NCBI RefSeq assembly: GCF_007858365.1
Contig: NZ_VFIO01000002.1
Coordinates: 434,001 to 498,000, forward strand
Direction of reading: 5' to 3'
Source: Pseudomonas saxonica
GTDB taxonomy: Bacteria > Pseudomonadota > Gammaproteobacteria > Pseudomonadales > Pseudomonadaceae
DNA: 64,000 bases
A model generated the notes under the pieces. It was not told the origin of the DNA and did no database searches. It worked only from the letters and a program-made list of their open reading frames with translations. The first letter of the stretch is position 1. Each line of letters opens with the position of its first letter. Positions 8,893-17,285 of this stretch are shown one piece after another. Made by a program: the position numbers and the translations under genes.

Positions 8893-10554
8893 TCAATTAA
8901 ACAACACAGCCGTCTTCTGCACCGTGACCCACACACCCCACAACAGCGGGATGCCCACGGCCAACCACGCGGCAATCACGAGTGGGCGGCTGCCCGGCGC
9001 TGCTTTCCATTCCAGCGACGTTGTAGCGTCAGCGCCCTTGTCGTGACCCAGCGCCTGCTCGGCCGCCAGTTGGGCGTCGGTCATGAAGTACTTGTCGTTC
9101 ACCGGTCGCACCAGCAAGTTGCACACGAAACCCAGCGCCAGCAAGCCCGCCAGAATGTACAACGTGATGTCATACGCGGCCGCACGCTCAACCCCGATGC
9201 TCAGCTGATATTCACGCAGGTAGTTGACCAATACCGGCCCCAGCACACCCGCCGCCGCCCATGCGGTAAGCAGTCGCCCGTGAATGGCACCGACCATCTG
9301 GGTGCCGAACAGGTCGGCCAGATACGCAGGCACGGTGGCGAAACCACCGCCGTACATCGACAAAATGATGCAGAACGCCGCCACGAACAGCGACACGTTG
9401 CCCAGATGCCCAAGGTTGGGAATCATCGCGTACAGCGCAAATCCCAAGGCGAAGAACACAAAATAGGTGTTTTTACGCCCCAGGTAGTCGGAAAACGACG
9501 CCCAGAAAAAGCGCCCGCCGATGTTAAACAGGCTCAGCAATCCGGTGAAGCCCGCTGCAATGGCCGCGATTTGCGCCAGTTGCACTGCATCCAGCTGACT
9601 GAAGGTCAGGTCATTGCCCAGCAGCTTGCCCGCAAACACTTCCTGCAACAGCGGCGAAGCCATGCCCAGAATCCCGATGCCGGCTGAGACGTTCAGGCAC
9701 AGCACCAGCCACACCAAGGCAAATTGAGGCGTCTTCCAGGCCACGCTGACGTGCACATGGCGATGGGTGATCATTGCGTTAGACGCTTTTTTGGCCGGTG
9801 CAGTCCAGCCTTCAGGTTTCCAGCCGGTAGGCGGAACGCGGTATGACAGGGCGCCGCCGATCATGAACACGAAATAAATCGCAGCCATCACCACAAAACT
9901 CTGCCACACACCCACACTGTCAGGCGTCGCAAAATGGTTCATCAAGACAGCGGCCAAGGGTGCGCCAACCATGGCACCACCGCCGAACCCCATAATTGCC
10001 ATGCCCGTGGCCATGCCGCGCTTGTCCGGGAACCACTTGATCAAAGTCGACACGGGGGAGATGTAGCCCAACCCCAGCCCGATACCGCCAATCACTCCCG
10101 AGCCCACCCACATCAGCCAGATTTGGTGGGTATAAATGCCCAGCGCTGAAATCAGCAACCCCCCACACCAGCACAAGGCCGACACCACACCGGCCTTGCG
10201 CGGGCCAGCATGCTCAAGCCACCCGCCCCACACGGCTGCCGAGCAACCCAGGAAGATGAAAAACAAGGTGTAGATCCAGCCAAGCATCGAAATCGGCCAG
10301 TCGCACTGCGACGAAAACACCTGTGCGATGAAGCTCATGTCTGGCGCACACGCTACCGGCGCGGTGACGCCGATGGCCTTGGACAGTGGCAACCAGAACA
10401 CCGAAAAGCCGTAGGCCATGCCGATACACAAGTGAATGGCCAGTGCGGCAGGTGGTACCAGCCAACGGTTGAAACCGGGTTTGGCGATGATGCGCTCTTT
10501 GGACAGGAACGCCGGCTGTGAGGCAGGACTGCCCGCAGCAATGCTAGTGCTCAT
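8893..10554 (-). CDS. OFA (oxalate/formate antiporter) family MFS transporter
   Basis: A 553-residue inner-membrane transporter of the oxalate/formate antiporter branch of the MFS; the true substrate is unknown. ATG 10554 follows GGGGAA. About twelve hydrophobic segments are evident; LIKWFPDKRGMATGMAIMGFGGG is the family's signature loop between TM4 and TM5, and FNIGGRFFWASFSDYLGRK is the second MFS loop. The last 45 or so residues (after a charged linker at about 505) form an extra hydrophobic helix, WLAVGIPLLWGVWVT, like the separate small subunit found beside some of these transporters. It is monocistronic by context. Confidence 0.87.
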   Translation of the reverse strand: MSTSIAAGSPASQPAFLSKERIIAKPGFNRWLVPPAALAIHLCIGMAYGFSVFWLPLSKAIGVTAPVACAPDMSFIAQVFSSQCDWPISMLGWIYTLFFIFLGCSAAVWGGWLEHAGPRKAGVVSALCWCGGLLISALGIYTHQIWLMWVGSGVIGGIGLGLGYISPVSTLIKWFPDKRGMATGMAIMGFGGGAMVGAPLAAVLMNHFATPDSVGVWQSFVVMAAIYFVFMIGGALSYRVPPTGWKPEGWTAPAKKASNAMITHRHVHVSVAWKTPQFALVWLVLCLNVSAGIGILGMASPLLQEVFAGKLLGNDLTFSQLDAVQLAQIAAIAAGFTGLLSLFNIGGRFFWASFSDYLGRKNTYFVFFALGFALYAMIPNLGHLGNVSLFVAAFCIILSMYGGGFATVPAYLADLFGTQMVGAIHGRLLTAWAAAGVLGPVLVNYLREYQLSIGVERAAAYDITLYILAGLLALGFVCNLLVRPVNDKYFMTDAQLAAEQALGHDKGADATTSLEWKAAPGSRPLVIAAWLAVGIPLLWGVWVTVQKTAVLFN

Positions 10555-10847
10555 TATTATTTCCCCCATGGATGAAGTGTTTCCCGGACACGCTCAACCC
10601 TGACTTTGGTGCCCTGAAGCACACAGTCGTTTTATTGGATCAAGTCGGCGGCGCGACGATACGCCGCAGAGGTCGTGGAAAACAGGTGAAGACTACCATT
10701 TGAAAGCAGGAAGCCGTCCACTGCTGTGCGCTGTTTCATCTACAAAGAGGTAAGCCACTATCCGCGCCCAGTCGGTCATCGCGTGGCGCTATACTCTGCG
10801 GCTGATTTTTAAACTTCTCCCTCACATAGACTTACAAGGACTCGCCC
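10555..10847. other. intergenic region between divergent OFA transporter and asmA
   Basis: This 293-base divergent gap must hold the promoters of both genes. The only clear element is a TATACT hexamer at 10790-10795, about 55 bases before asmA, with no good -35 box. No repeat or RNA gene was seen. Confidence 0.5.
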
Positions 10848-13064
10848 ATGAAAGCGTTCGGCAAAATCCTGGGTCTGGTGCTTCTCGGATTGTTGCTGAT
10901 CATCGTGGCTTTGGGCTTTGCTCTGAGCCATCTGTTTGATCCCAACGACTACAAAGACGAGATCCGCCAGATAGCTCGCGACAAGGCCCACATCGAGTTG
11001 ACGCTCAATGGCGACATAGGCTGGAGCCTGTTCCCGTGGCTTGGCCTGGAGCTGCACGACGCCAGCGTGGCAACACTCGCGCAACCCACCCAGCCGTTCG
11101 CCGACCTGCAAATGCTGGGGCTTTCGGTGCGCGTACTGCCGCTGCTGCGCAAAGAAGTGCAGATGAGCGATGTGCGGGTAGAAGGCTTGAACCTGCGCCT
11201 GAACCGCGACAAAGACGGTCATGGCAACTGGCAAGACATCGGCAAACCGGCACCGGTGGCCGCAACCACCCAAACCCCGGCCACCGCCGAGACGACACCT
11301 GCCAGCAAACCTGACAGCGTCAGCCAGCCACTCAAGCTCGACATTGACAGCCTGACCGTGAACAACGCGCGGGTCGAATACAACGACGAGCAAAACGGTA
11401 AGCAGTTCAGTGCAGAAAGTATCCAGCTGAGCACCGGCCCGATTCACGAAGCGACCAGCACCCCGGTTAAGTTGACTGCCTTTCTGGGCACCAATCAGCC
11501 CGTCATGCGGGTCAAGACAGAAGTCGACGGCAAATTGCGTTTTGATCGCGTGCTCAAGCGTTATCAGTTCGATGACATGAAAGTCGTGGGTGAAGCCTCG
11601 GGCGAGCCGCTGCAAGGCAAGACCATGACGTTTGCTGCTCAAGGGCAAATCCTCGTGGATCTGGCCGCCAACATCGCGGAATGGAGCGGCCTTAAGATTT
11701 CCGCCAATCAGATGCGGGCGTTGGGCGAACTCAAGGTCAATGAACTCGACAAAACGCCGCAAATCAGCGGCGGCCTGTCGATTGCCCAGCTTGATCTGGC
11801 CAAGTTCCTCGACAGCATCGGCCACCCTCTGCCCAACATGGCGCCGGGCAGCCTGAGTAAAGTTGAAGTGGTCACTCGCCTGTCGGGCACACCGAACAGC
11901 ATGGCCTTTGACGAACTCAACCTTAAAGTGGACGACAGCACCTTCACCGGTCGTATTGCGGTAGAAGACTTCGCCAAGCAAGCCCTGCGCATCCAGCTCA
12001 AAGGCGACACGTTCAACGCCGATCGCTACATGCCCGCCAAGTCCGAGCAAGCCAGCGGCGCCACGGCTGCACGCAAGGCTGAAGTACAAAGCAGCGAAGC
12101 CGGCGCGCTGGCCGCCTCAGGCGACACACCGCTGCCTGACGCCCCCACCAAAAGTGGCTGGAGCACGGCAAAAATCATTCCTGTGACTCGCCTCAAGGCC
12201 CTTGATCTGCAGGCTGACATCAGCTTTGGTCAACTGACGCTGACCCAACTGCCCATTCAGAACGCAGTGCTCAAGGCGGTCAGCAAAGACGGCCTGCTGA
12301 CGCTGCAGAACCTGAGCGGCAACCTGTACAAAGGTAACTTCGCGGCCAATGGCAGCCTCGATGTGCGCCCTATGCTGCCGATGGCCGCCCTGCAAACCCG
12401 CATCACCGACGTGCCTGTGGATAAAATCCTGCAGAGCCAGGGTCAAAAACCCCCGGTCACCGGCCTGCTGACCCTTAACAGCAACGTCACGGGCAGCGGC
12501 GATAGCCAGAGTGCATTGATTCAGAGCCTCAATGGCACCGCCAGCTTCGTCCTCAACGACGGCGTACTGCTTAATGCCAACATTGAGCAGCAACTGTGCA
12601 AAGGCATCTCGGTACTCAACCGTAAACCTTTGACCAGCGCACCGCAGGGCAAAGACCCGCCCTTCAAGGAACTCAAGGGCAGCCTGGTGTTTCGTAATGG
12701 TGTGGCCAGCAACCCCGACCTGATCGTGCGCATTCCGGGCATGAGCGTTAAAGGCGATGGCGACATCGACCTGCGCGTGCTGGGCATGGACTATCGCATC
12801 GGTATCGTCATCGAAGGTGACACCCGCGCCATGCCAGACCCGGCCTGCCAGGTCGGCAAGAACTTTGTCGGCATCGAGCTGCCATTGCGTTGCCGTGGCC
12901 CGCTGGAACTGGGTGCCAAAGCCTGCCGTCTGGACAAGGACGGGCTGGGTAAAGTGGCCGCGAAAATGGCGGGCAACAAAATCAGCGAGAAGCTTGAAGA
13001 GAAACTGGGCGACAAAGTCAGCCCCGAACTCAAAAACGCCCTCAAGGGGCTGTTTAACCGATGA
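10848..13064 (+). CDS. asmA: AsmA family protein
   Basis: A 738-residue inner-membrane-anchored periplasmic protein of the AsmA (bridge-like lipid transfer) family, linked to outer-membrane lipid homeostasis. ATG 10848 follows AAGGA. The N-terminal helix (GLVLLGLLLIIVALGFALSHL) is the anchor; LFDPNDYKDEIRQ and GDIGWSLFPWLGLEL are the characteristic AsmA N-terminal segments. A low-complexity Thr/Ala/Pro linker lies near residue 135, and the C-terminal AsmA domain runs from about 500 to 690 (VDKILQSQG, GDGDIDLR). Its stop overlaps the mutY ATG (ATGA). Confidence 0.93.
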   Translation: MKAFGKILGLVLLGLLLIIVALGFALSHLFDPNDYKDEIRQIARDKAHIELTLNGDIGWSLFPWLGLELHDASVATLAQPTQPFADLQMLGLSVRVLPLLRKEVQMSDVRVEGLNLRLNRDKDGHGNWQDIGKPAPVAATTQTPATAETTPASKPDSVSQPLKLDIDSLTVNNARVEYNDEQNGKQFSAESIQLSTGPIHEATSTPVKLTAFLGTNQPVMRVKTEVDGKLRFDRVLKRYQFDDMKVVGEASGEPLQGKTMTFAAQGQILVDLAANIAEWSGLKISANQMRALGELKVNELDKTPQISGGLSIAQLDLAKFLDSIGHPLPNMAPGSLSKVEVVTRLSGTPNSMAFDELNLKVDDSTFTGRIAVEDFAKQALRIQLKGDTFNADRYMPAKSEQASGATAARKAEVQSSEAGALAASGDTPLPDAPTKSGWSTAKIIPVTRLKALDLQADISFGQLTLTQLPIQNAVLKAVSKDGLLTLQNLSGNLYKGNFAANGSLDVRPMLPMAALQTRITDVPVDKILQSQGQKPPVTGLLTLNSNVTGSGDSQSALIQSLNGTASFVLNDGVLLNANIEQQLCKGISVLNRKPLTSAPQGKDPPFKELKGSLVFRNGVASNPDLIVRIPGMSVKGDGDIDLRVLGMDYRIGIVIEGDTRAMPDPACQVGKNFVGIELPLRCRGPLELGAKACRLDKDGLGKVAAKMAGNKISEKLEEKLGDKVSPELKNALKGLFNR

Positions 13065-14128
13065 AAGACGAGCAATTTTCTGTGGCGGTGCTGGACTGGT
13101 ATGACCGCCACGGCCGTCACGACCTGCCCTGGCAACAGGGCATCACCCCGTACCGGGTGTGGGTCTCGGAAATCATGTTGCAGCAAACCCAAGTCAGCAC
13201 CGTGCTCAACTACTTCGACCGGTTTATGGCTTCGCTGCCCACGGTCCAGGCCCTGGCCAGCGCTCCCGAAGACGAAGTGCTGCACCTGTGGACGGGCCTT
13301 GGCTACTACACCCGTGCGCGCAACTTGCAGAAAACCGCCAAGATTGTCGTCGATGAATATGGCGGCGAATTTCCGCGAGACGTTGAAAAACTCGTCGAAC
13401 TGCCCGGCATCGGGTTATCCACAGCCGGTGCGATTGCCAGCCTGAGCATGGGTTTGCGGGCACCTATCCTGGACGGCAACGTCAAGCGCGTACTGGCTCG
13501 CTATACCGCGCAAGAGGGCTATCCGGGCGAACCCAAGGTCGCCAAACAGTTGTGGGCAACCGCCGAGCGCTTCACGCCCCATGATCGGGTCAACGCCTAC
13601 ACCCAGGCCATGATGGACATGGGCGCCACGCTCTGCACCCGCAGCAAGCCGAGCTGCCTGTTGTGCCCGCTCGAAAACGGCTGTGAAGCGCACCTGCTTG
13701 GTCTTGAGTCACGCTACCCGGTGCCCAAGCCACGCAAGACCGTCCCGCAAAAGCGTACGCTGATGCCCATGATGGCCAATGCCGAAGGTGCGATCCTGCT
13801 TTACCGTCGTCCCTCTACGGGCCTGTGGGGCGGTTTGTGGAGCTTGCCTGAGCTGGACGACCTGAACGACATCGAGCACTTGGCCTCGCAACACTCACTG
13901 GCGCTGGGCACGCAGCATCAACTGCCCGGCCTGATCCATACCTTTAGCCATTTCCAATTAGCCATCGAACCCTGGCTGATTCACGTCAAAGAGTCCGGCC
14001 ATCACGTGGCCGAGGCTGATTGGCTCTGGTATAACCTCGCCACCCCGCCGCGCCTGGGCCTTGCTGCCCCGGTCAAGAAGCTGCTCAAACGTGCAGCCGA
14101 GCTATTGAACGCAGGAGAGTCGTCATGA
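13061..14128 (+). CDS. mutY: A/G-specific adenine DNA glycosylase
   Basis: Removes adenine mispaired with 8-oxoguanine in base excision repair. It has 355 residues. The catalytic residues match E. coli numbering exactly: Glu37 in [11 protein letters not shown] and Asp138 in [10 protein letters not shown]. The helix-hairpin-helix is [11 protein letters not shown]. The 4Fe-4S ligands follow C-x6-C-x2-C-x5-C in [17 protein letters not shown] near residue 190. The C-terminal NUDIX-like 8-oxoG recognition domain (about 230-350) includes [11 protein letters not shown]. It overlaps asmA upstream and yggX downstream by ATGA, so the three are translationally coupled. Confidence 0.98.
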   Translation: MKDEQFSVAVLDWYDRHGRHDLPWQQGITPYRVWVSEIMLQQTQVSTVLNYFDRFMASLPTVQALASAPEDEVLHLWTGLGYYTRARNLQKTAKIVVDEYGGEFPRDVEKLVELPGIGLSTAGAIASLSMGLRAPILDGNVKRVLARYTAQEGYPGEPKVAKQLWATAERFTPHDRVNAYTQAMMDMGATLCTRSKPSCLLCPLENGCEAHLLGLESRYPVPKPRKTVPQKRTLMPMMANAEGAILLYRRPSTGLWGGLWSLPELDDLNDIEHLASQHSLALGTQHQLPGLIHTFSHFQLAIEPWLIHVKESGHHVAEADWLWYNLATPPRLGLAAPVKKLLKRAAELLNAGESS

Positions 14129-14397
14129 CCCGCACCGTTATGTGCCGCAAGTACAAAGAAGAACTGCCCGCCCTTGAGCGCGCTCCGTTTCCGGGCGCCA
14201 AAGGTCAGGACATTTTTGATCACGTTTCGGCAAAAGCTTGGGCTGATTGGCAAAAACACCAAACTTTGCTGATCAACGAGAAGCGTTTGAACATGATGAA
14301 CGCTGAAGATCGAAAATATTTGCAGGGCGAAATGGATAAGTTCTTCAGCGGCGAAGAATACGCACAAGCTGAAGGCTACGTTCCGCCAAGCGAGTAA
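14125..14397 (+). CDS. yggX: Fe(2+)-trafficking / oxidative damage protection protein YggX
   Basis: A 90-residue cytoplasmic protein that protects Fe-S clusters and limits oxidative damage. It starts [18 protein letters not shown], with the conserved Cys7 and the family motif GLEFPPFPGxxG here as [12 protein letters not shown]. The rest ([31 protein letters not shown]) matches the family length and pattern. The mutY-yggX pairing is conserved in gammaproteobacteria and links an Fe-S glycosylase with Fe-S protection. Confidence 0.97.
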   Translation: MTRTVMCRKYKEELPALERAPFPGAKGQDIFDHVSAKAWADWQKHQTLLINEKRLNMMNAEDRKYLQGEMDKFFSGEEYAQAEGYVPPSE

Positions 14398-14462
14398 ACC
14401 CCGGTTTTAAAGGGTTTGGCCCGTAAGCGACGGTATTATTTAAAGATTTTTTAAAAAAGTGT

Positions 14463-14491
14463 TTGACGGGTTAACGAAAAAAGCTTCTAAT
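14463..14491 (+). promoter_or_regulatory. sigma-70 promoter of tRNA-Phe
   Basis: TTGACG at 14463-14468 and TCTAAT at 14486-14491 are 17 bases apart, 10 bases before the tRNA. An A/T-rich tract (14437-14460) precedes the -35 box, as is usual for stable-RNA promoters. Confidence 0.75.
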
Positions 14492-14501
14492 GCGCCCCGT
14501 T

Positions 14502-14577
14502 GCCCAGATAGCTCAGTCGGTAGAGCAGGGGATTGAAAATCCCCGTGTCGGCGGTTCGATTCCGTCTCTGGGCACCA
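14502..14577 (+). tRNA. tRNA-Phe (anticodon GAA)
   Basis: A 76-base cloverleaf with a GCCCAGA/TCTGGGC acceptor stem and encoded ACCA end. The anticodon stem GGGGA/TCCCC carries loop TTGAAAA with GAA at 14535-14537. The T loop is GGTTCGATT. It has its own promoter and an intrinsic terminator downstream. Confidence 0.98.
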
Positions 14578-14621
14578 CATTCAGCATTGATGTGGTGTTC
14601 ACACCACCTCAACGCAAACAA

Positions 14622-14648
14622 GAAACCCGCCTAGTGCGGGTTTTTTGT
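14622..14648 (+). terminator. intrinsic terminator after tRNA-Phe
   Basis: AAACCCGC-CTAGT-GCGGGTTT stem-loop followed by a run of T. It lies 45 bases past the tRNA. Confidence 0.9.
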
Positions 14649-14672
14649 TGGGCGCGATTTAATCGCCCGCCG

Positions 14673-14993
14673 TTATGGCTTGCCTGAACGAATAGAGTCC
14701 CACTCTGCCACATGTGCCGTTTTAGCCTTTTTGTTAAAGAGGCAAAGCTCGGTGCCCTGCTTGCCCTTCATATGTTTCTGCGGATACTCACCTTGCAGCA
14801 GAATCGCGGTGTAACCCACACGATCATCAAATTGCGCTGGCGTACCAACGGGCCTGGCATTTTTCAACGTGCTGGCTTTGGTGCAGCTTGTGAGTACGGC
14901 CTTGTCATAGGCAGCCCATGCGTCGGGGCTGGAAGCGCTGGCGTGAGTGGCCACAGCCGTCAGGCAAAGGAAGGTCAACGAGGAGAGCTTCAT
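14673..14993 (-). CDS. small secreted protein of unknown function
   Basis: 106 residues that I do not recognise as a named family. ATG 14993 gives a signal peptide (MKLSSLTFLCLTAVATHASA) with an AAGGA site 11 bases upstream; longer starts would place charged residues before the signal. The mature part begins SSPDAWAAYDKAVLTSC and contains two Cys residues (TSCTKAS and ELCLFNK) that could form a disulfide, plus FDDRVGYTAILLQG. It is probably periplasmic. It faces tRNA-Phe and is divergent from the 15092 gene. Confidence 0.75.
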   Translation of the reverse strand: MKLSSLTFLCLTAVATHASASSPDAWAAYDKAVLTSCTKASTLKNARPVGTPAQFDDRVGYTAILLQGEYPQKHMKGKQGTELCLFNKKAKTAHVAEWDSIRSGKP

Positions 14994-15091
14994 GGTTCGG
15001 TGCATCCTTGGGTGTCCGTTCATTGTTGAGATTTGAGTATTGCGAACAGGACAGGTTCAATAACCCCTTAGCCCGTAAAGGACACACGTTC

Positions 15092-15562
15092 ATGGCAACG
15101 CCAAAGAAGCAGCAGAAACACGCACAGCGGGCCAAATCCAAGGCCAAACAGAACCGCATGGGCAAGCCGGGTAAAAGCACGTCTGCAACCCTCATCGACC
15201 ACCCGTTCGATGACGTGAAAATCGACCTCAGCACCTTTGATTTTCAAGACATCAAAGAAAATGGTTTTGAGCCGTCCGACTTTGAAGATTTGTTTGAAGC
15301 CATGAAAGCCGCCGAAGCCAAGGGGCTGCAAGCGATGTGCAGTGTTTTCCTGCAATACCCGGTGCTGGAACTGGTGATTGCCGAGGAAGAGGAAGACAAT
15401 GCCACTGACTTCCTGATGGGCTTGTTGATCGCCTTCCGCATGACCGTTCACGGCGATGACGAAGACAGCGCGCTGGCGTGGGTTGAATCCCCGGAGTTTT
15501 CCAAAGCCTACGTTGAGGCGTCTCGCCTGCTGGCTGAGCGTGCCGAGCGCAGCGCACACTGA
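15092..15562 (+). CDS. conserved Pseudomonas protein of unknown function
   Basis: 156 residues. The first 30 or so are strongly basic (MATPKKQQKHAQRAKSKAKQ), suggesting nucleic-acid or ribosome contact; the remainder is acidic and helical, with Phe-rich DLSTFDFQDIKENGFEPSDFEDL and an EEEEDNATDFLMG stretch. The frame is open 58 codons further upstream, but that part overlaps the divergent secreted-protein gene and has no supporting ribosome site. No known domain is recognised. It is followed by a kilobase of repeats and has no operon partners. Confidence 0.75.
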   Translation: MATPKKQQKHAQRAKSKAKQNRMGKPGKSTSATLIDHPFDDVKIDLSTFDFQDIKENGFEPSDFEDLFEAMKAAEAKGLQAMCSVFLQYPVLELVIAEEEEDNATDFLMGLLIAFRMTVHGDDEDSALAWVESPEFSKAYVEASRLLAERAERSAH

Positions 15563-15591
15563 CGGCAGGGAGGGGCCTTGGGGGCTTCAAA

Positions 15592-16395
15592 GAGTGTGAG
15601 CAGTCAGCTGCCCTCACCCCAACCCTCTCCCAGAGGGAGAGGGGGCTGATCGGATTGTTTTCGGATTCTGTGCAAGGCTTAAGCATTCCCCTATCAGTTC
15701 CCTCTCCCTCTGGGAGAGGGCTAGGGTGAGGGGCTTTTGAAGGCTTGCCATGAGGCTGGCCGAGCGCTAAATCCCGCGGCCGGGTGTAGGAACCTGTTCG
15801 AAAAGTTAGCGAGTAGAGCCCATGACTGTATTGAAGGCACTTTTTTGTGTCTGAAATAACGCTCTATGGCAGCTGTGTGCGGGCAGACTTCGGTCTGGCC
15901 GGGTGCCAACTTTCCCGGTATTCCTACCCCGCACATGGCTGCCACCCAATCCCGTAGGAAACTTCAGCGAGTGTGGGCGCCAGCTCCCCTCACCCCAACC
16001 CTCTCCCGGAGGGAGAGGGGGCTGATCGGGTTGTTTTCGGATTCTGTGCAAGGCCCAAACATCCCCCAATCAGTTCCCTCTCCCTCTGGGAGAGGGCTAG
16101 GGTGAGGGGCTTTTGAGGGTTGCCAAGAGGTTGGCCGAGCGCTTAATCCCGCGGCCGGGTGTAGGAACCTGCTTGATCAGCGAGTGTGGGCGTCAGCTCC
16201 CCTCACCCCAACCCTCTCCCGGAGGGAGAGGGGGCTGATCGGATTGTTTTCGAATTCTGTGCAAGGCTTAAGCATCCCCCTATCAGTTCCCTCTCCCTCT
16301 GGGAGAGGGCTAGGGTGAGGGGCTTTTGAAGGCTTGCCATGAGATTGGCCGAGCGCTAAAGTCCGCTGCGTCGCGGTCAATCCCGCGGCCGGGCT
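15592..16395. repeat. three composite repeat units (family B REPIN plus GC-rich tail)
   Basis: Each unit of about 200 bases begins GAGTGTGGGCG-CAGCTCC, holds an inverted pair CCCTCACCCCAACCCTCTCC / GGGAGAGGGCTAGGGTGAGG, and ends in GGCCGAGCGCTAAATCCCGCGGCCGGG. Starts are at about 15592, 15969 and 16182; units 2 and 3 are 213 bases apart, while units 1 and 2 are separated by an extra 164 bases that carry the first RNA element. The palindrome pairs lie at 15611-15734, 15986-16110 and 16199-16322. Confidence 0.85.
15823..15953 (+). ncRNA. candidate structured RNA, copy 1 (orphan)
   Basis: An upstream hairpin around a T tract (GAAGGCAC-TTTTTT-GTGTCTGAA) leads into an outer stem GGCAGC..TGTGCGGG / CCCGCACA..GGCTGCC. 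The stem encloses a UUCG-capped hairpin CAGAC/GTCTG and a hairpin CCGGG/CCCGG. It matches copy 2 in layout and in most stem positions, with compensating changes in the stems. Unlike copy 2, it is followed by repeats and not by a gene. Confidence 0.55.
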
Positions 16396-16451
16396 TGGAA
16401 ACCCGAATCGTAAACGGTGCTACAGCGCCAACATGAGTATTTCAGGCGTTT

Positions 16452-16560
16452 TTTTATGCCTGAAATAAATCTCTATGGCAGCTGTGCGTGGGAGGCCTCG
16501 TGCCTGCCGGGTTCCGTTTACCCCGGTTTTCCAACCTGCGCACGGCTGCCACCCATTCGC
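16452..16560 (+). ncRNA. candidate structured RNA leader, copy 2, upstream of DUF6124 gene
   Basis: TTTCAGGC-TTTTTT-GCCTGAAA hairpin, then outer stem GGCAGCTGTGCG / TGCGCACGGCTGCC, with inner hairpins AGGC-CTCGT-GCCT and CCGGG-TTCCGTTTAC-CCCGG. The downstream gene starts 47 bases later. The structure is shared with copy 1, which suggests a cis-regulatory leader (riboswitch-like, protein-binding or thermosensor); its ligand is unknown. Confidence 0.55.
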
Positions 16561-16606
16561 TTGGAAACGAACGTGGCAGCTCTCATCTGTAAACGGAGCT
16601 TCTCGA

Positions 16607-16861
16607 ATGACCCACCTTCTGACCACCCCCCTCGCCTTCCACCCAACCGGCCACGCTCAGCTAAATCAAATGCTGTTCAGCGTCACGCCCAATATTGCAG
16701 CCAGCGACGCCTTAAATAGCGCTTCGGAAATTCTGTCAGCCGCCGCCCACTCATTGGAGGCCGCTGCAACCGGCGCCAGCATCATCGATGCTCATCAGGC
16801 CTTTTTGCTGTGTCACGCCCTGCGCGCGGCAAAAGCGACCGTGGATGCGCTCACTCAGTAA
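16607..16861 (+). CDS. DUF6124 (formerly DUF3077) family small protein
   Basis: 84 residues, a small Pseudomonas-specific helical family of unknown function. ATG 16607 follows GGAG at a good distance. The frame is open in phase back to an ATG at 16475, but those 44 codons lie in the RNA element and look non-coding. The protein has an Ala/Ser-rich helix pair (SASEILSAAAHSLEAAATG and AFLLCHALRAAKATVDAL). Its 3' end overlaps the convergent DUF1272 gene by 11 bases. It is preceded by a conserved structured leader. Confidence 0.8.
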   Translation: MTHLLTTPLAFHPTGHAQLNQMLFSVTPNIAASDALNSASEILSAAAHSLEAAATGASIIDAHQAFLLCHALRAAKATVDALTQ

Positions 16862-17123
16862 CACGATCCATGACCCGGCCCGCCGGATGGCAACCGTCGG
16901 GCTTATAGACCCGTGTGGTGGAAGCAGGATAGTTCGCCAGCTTTTCAACCGGCCTGCGTGGCCGCACCAGCAATTCGCCCCCGCAGTTAGGGCAAAGCCC
17001 ACCCAGTGTCTGCTCCGAACAGGACGCACAAAACGTACACTCAAATGAGCAAATACGTGCCAGAGGTGAATCAGGCGGCAATTCGCAATTACAGCACTCG
17101 CAATTGGGGCGTAATTCGAGCAT
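16851..17123 (-). CDS. DUF1272 zinc-ribbon protein
   Basis: A 90-residue protein with a Cys-rich N-terminal half: CECCNC near residue 8, CSFECTFCASC near 25 and CPNCGG near 43, consistent with a double zinc-binding ribbon. ATG 17123 is chosen (MLELRPNCE is the family start) over a GTG two codons upstream. The C-terminal 35 residues are basic and unstructured and may be poorly conserved. The function is unknown. It is convergent with the DUF6124 gene and divergent from bphO. Confidence 0.87.
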   Translation of the reverse strand: MLELRPNCECCNCELPPDSPLARICSFECTFCASCSEQTLGGLCPNCGGELLVRPRRPVEKLANYPASTTRVYKPDGCHPAGRVMDRVTE

Positions 17124-17285
17124 GGGCACCTTACCTTGAACGAATAGATTTCCAGCCTACATTTAAGACGGTTCCCACGATTTGCGATTCATCAATAGCA
17201 AATTAATCGCACTTTTTTCATGCGTTGGCTTCAAATAGTCCCAAGCGCCTATTCCATGCGCACCCAGAGAGCCCTATAACTAGGC

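Noticed and set aside
15866..16105. 79-codon frame from the ATG in RNA copy 1
   Set aside because: It reads through hairpins and REP arms with no ribosome site; better explained as structured RNA and repeats.
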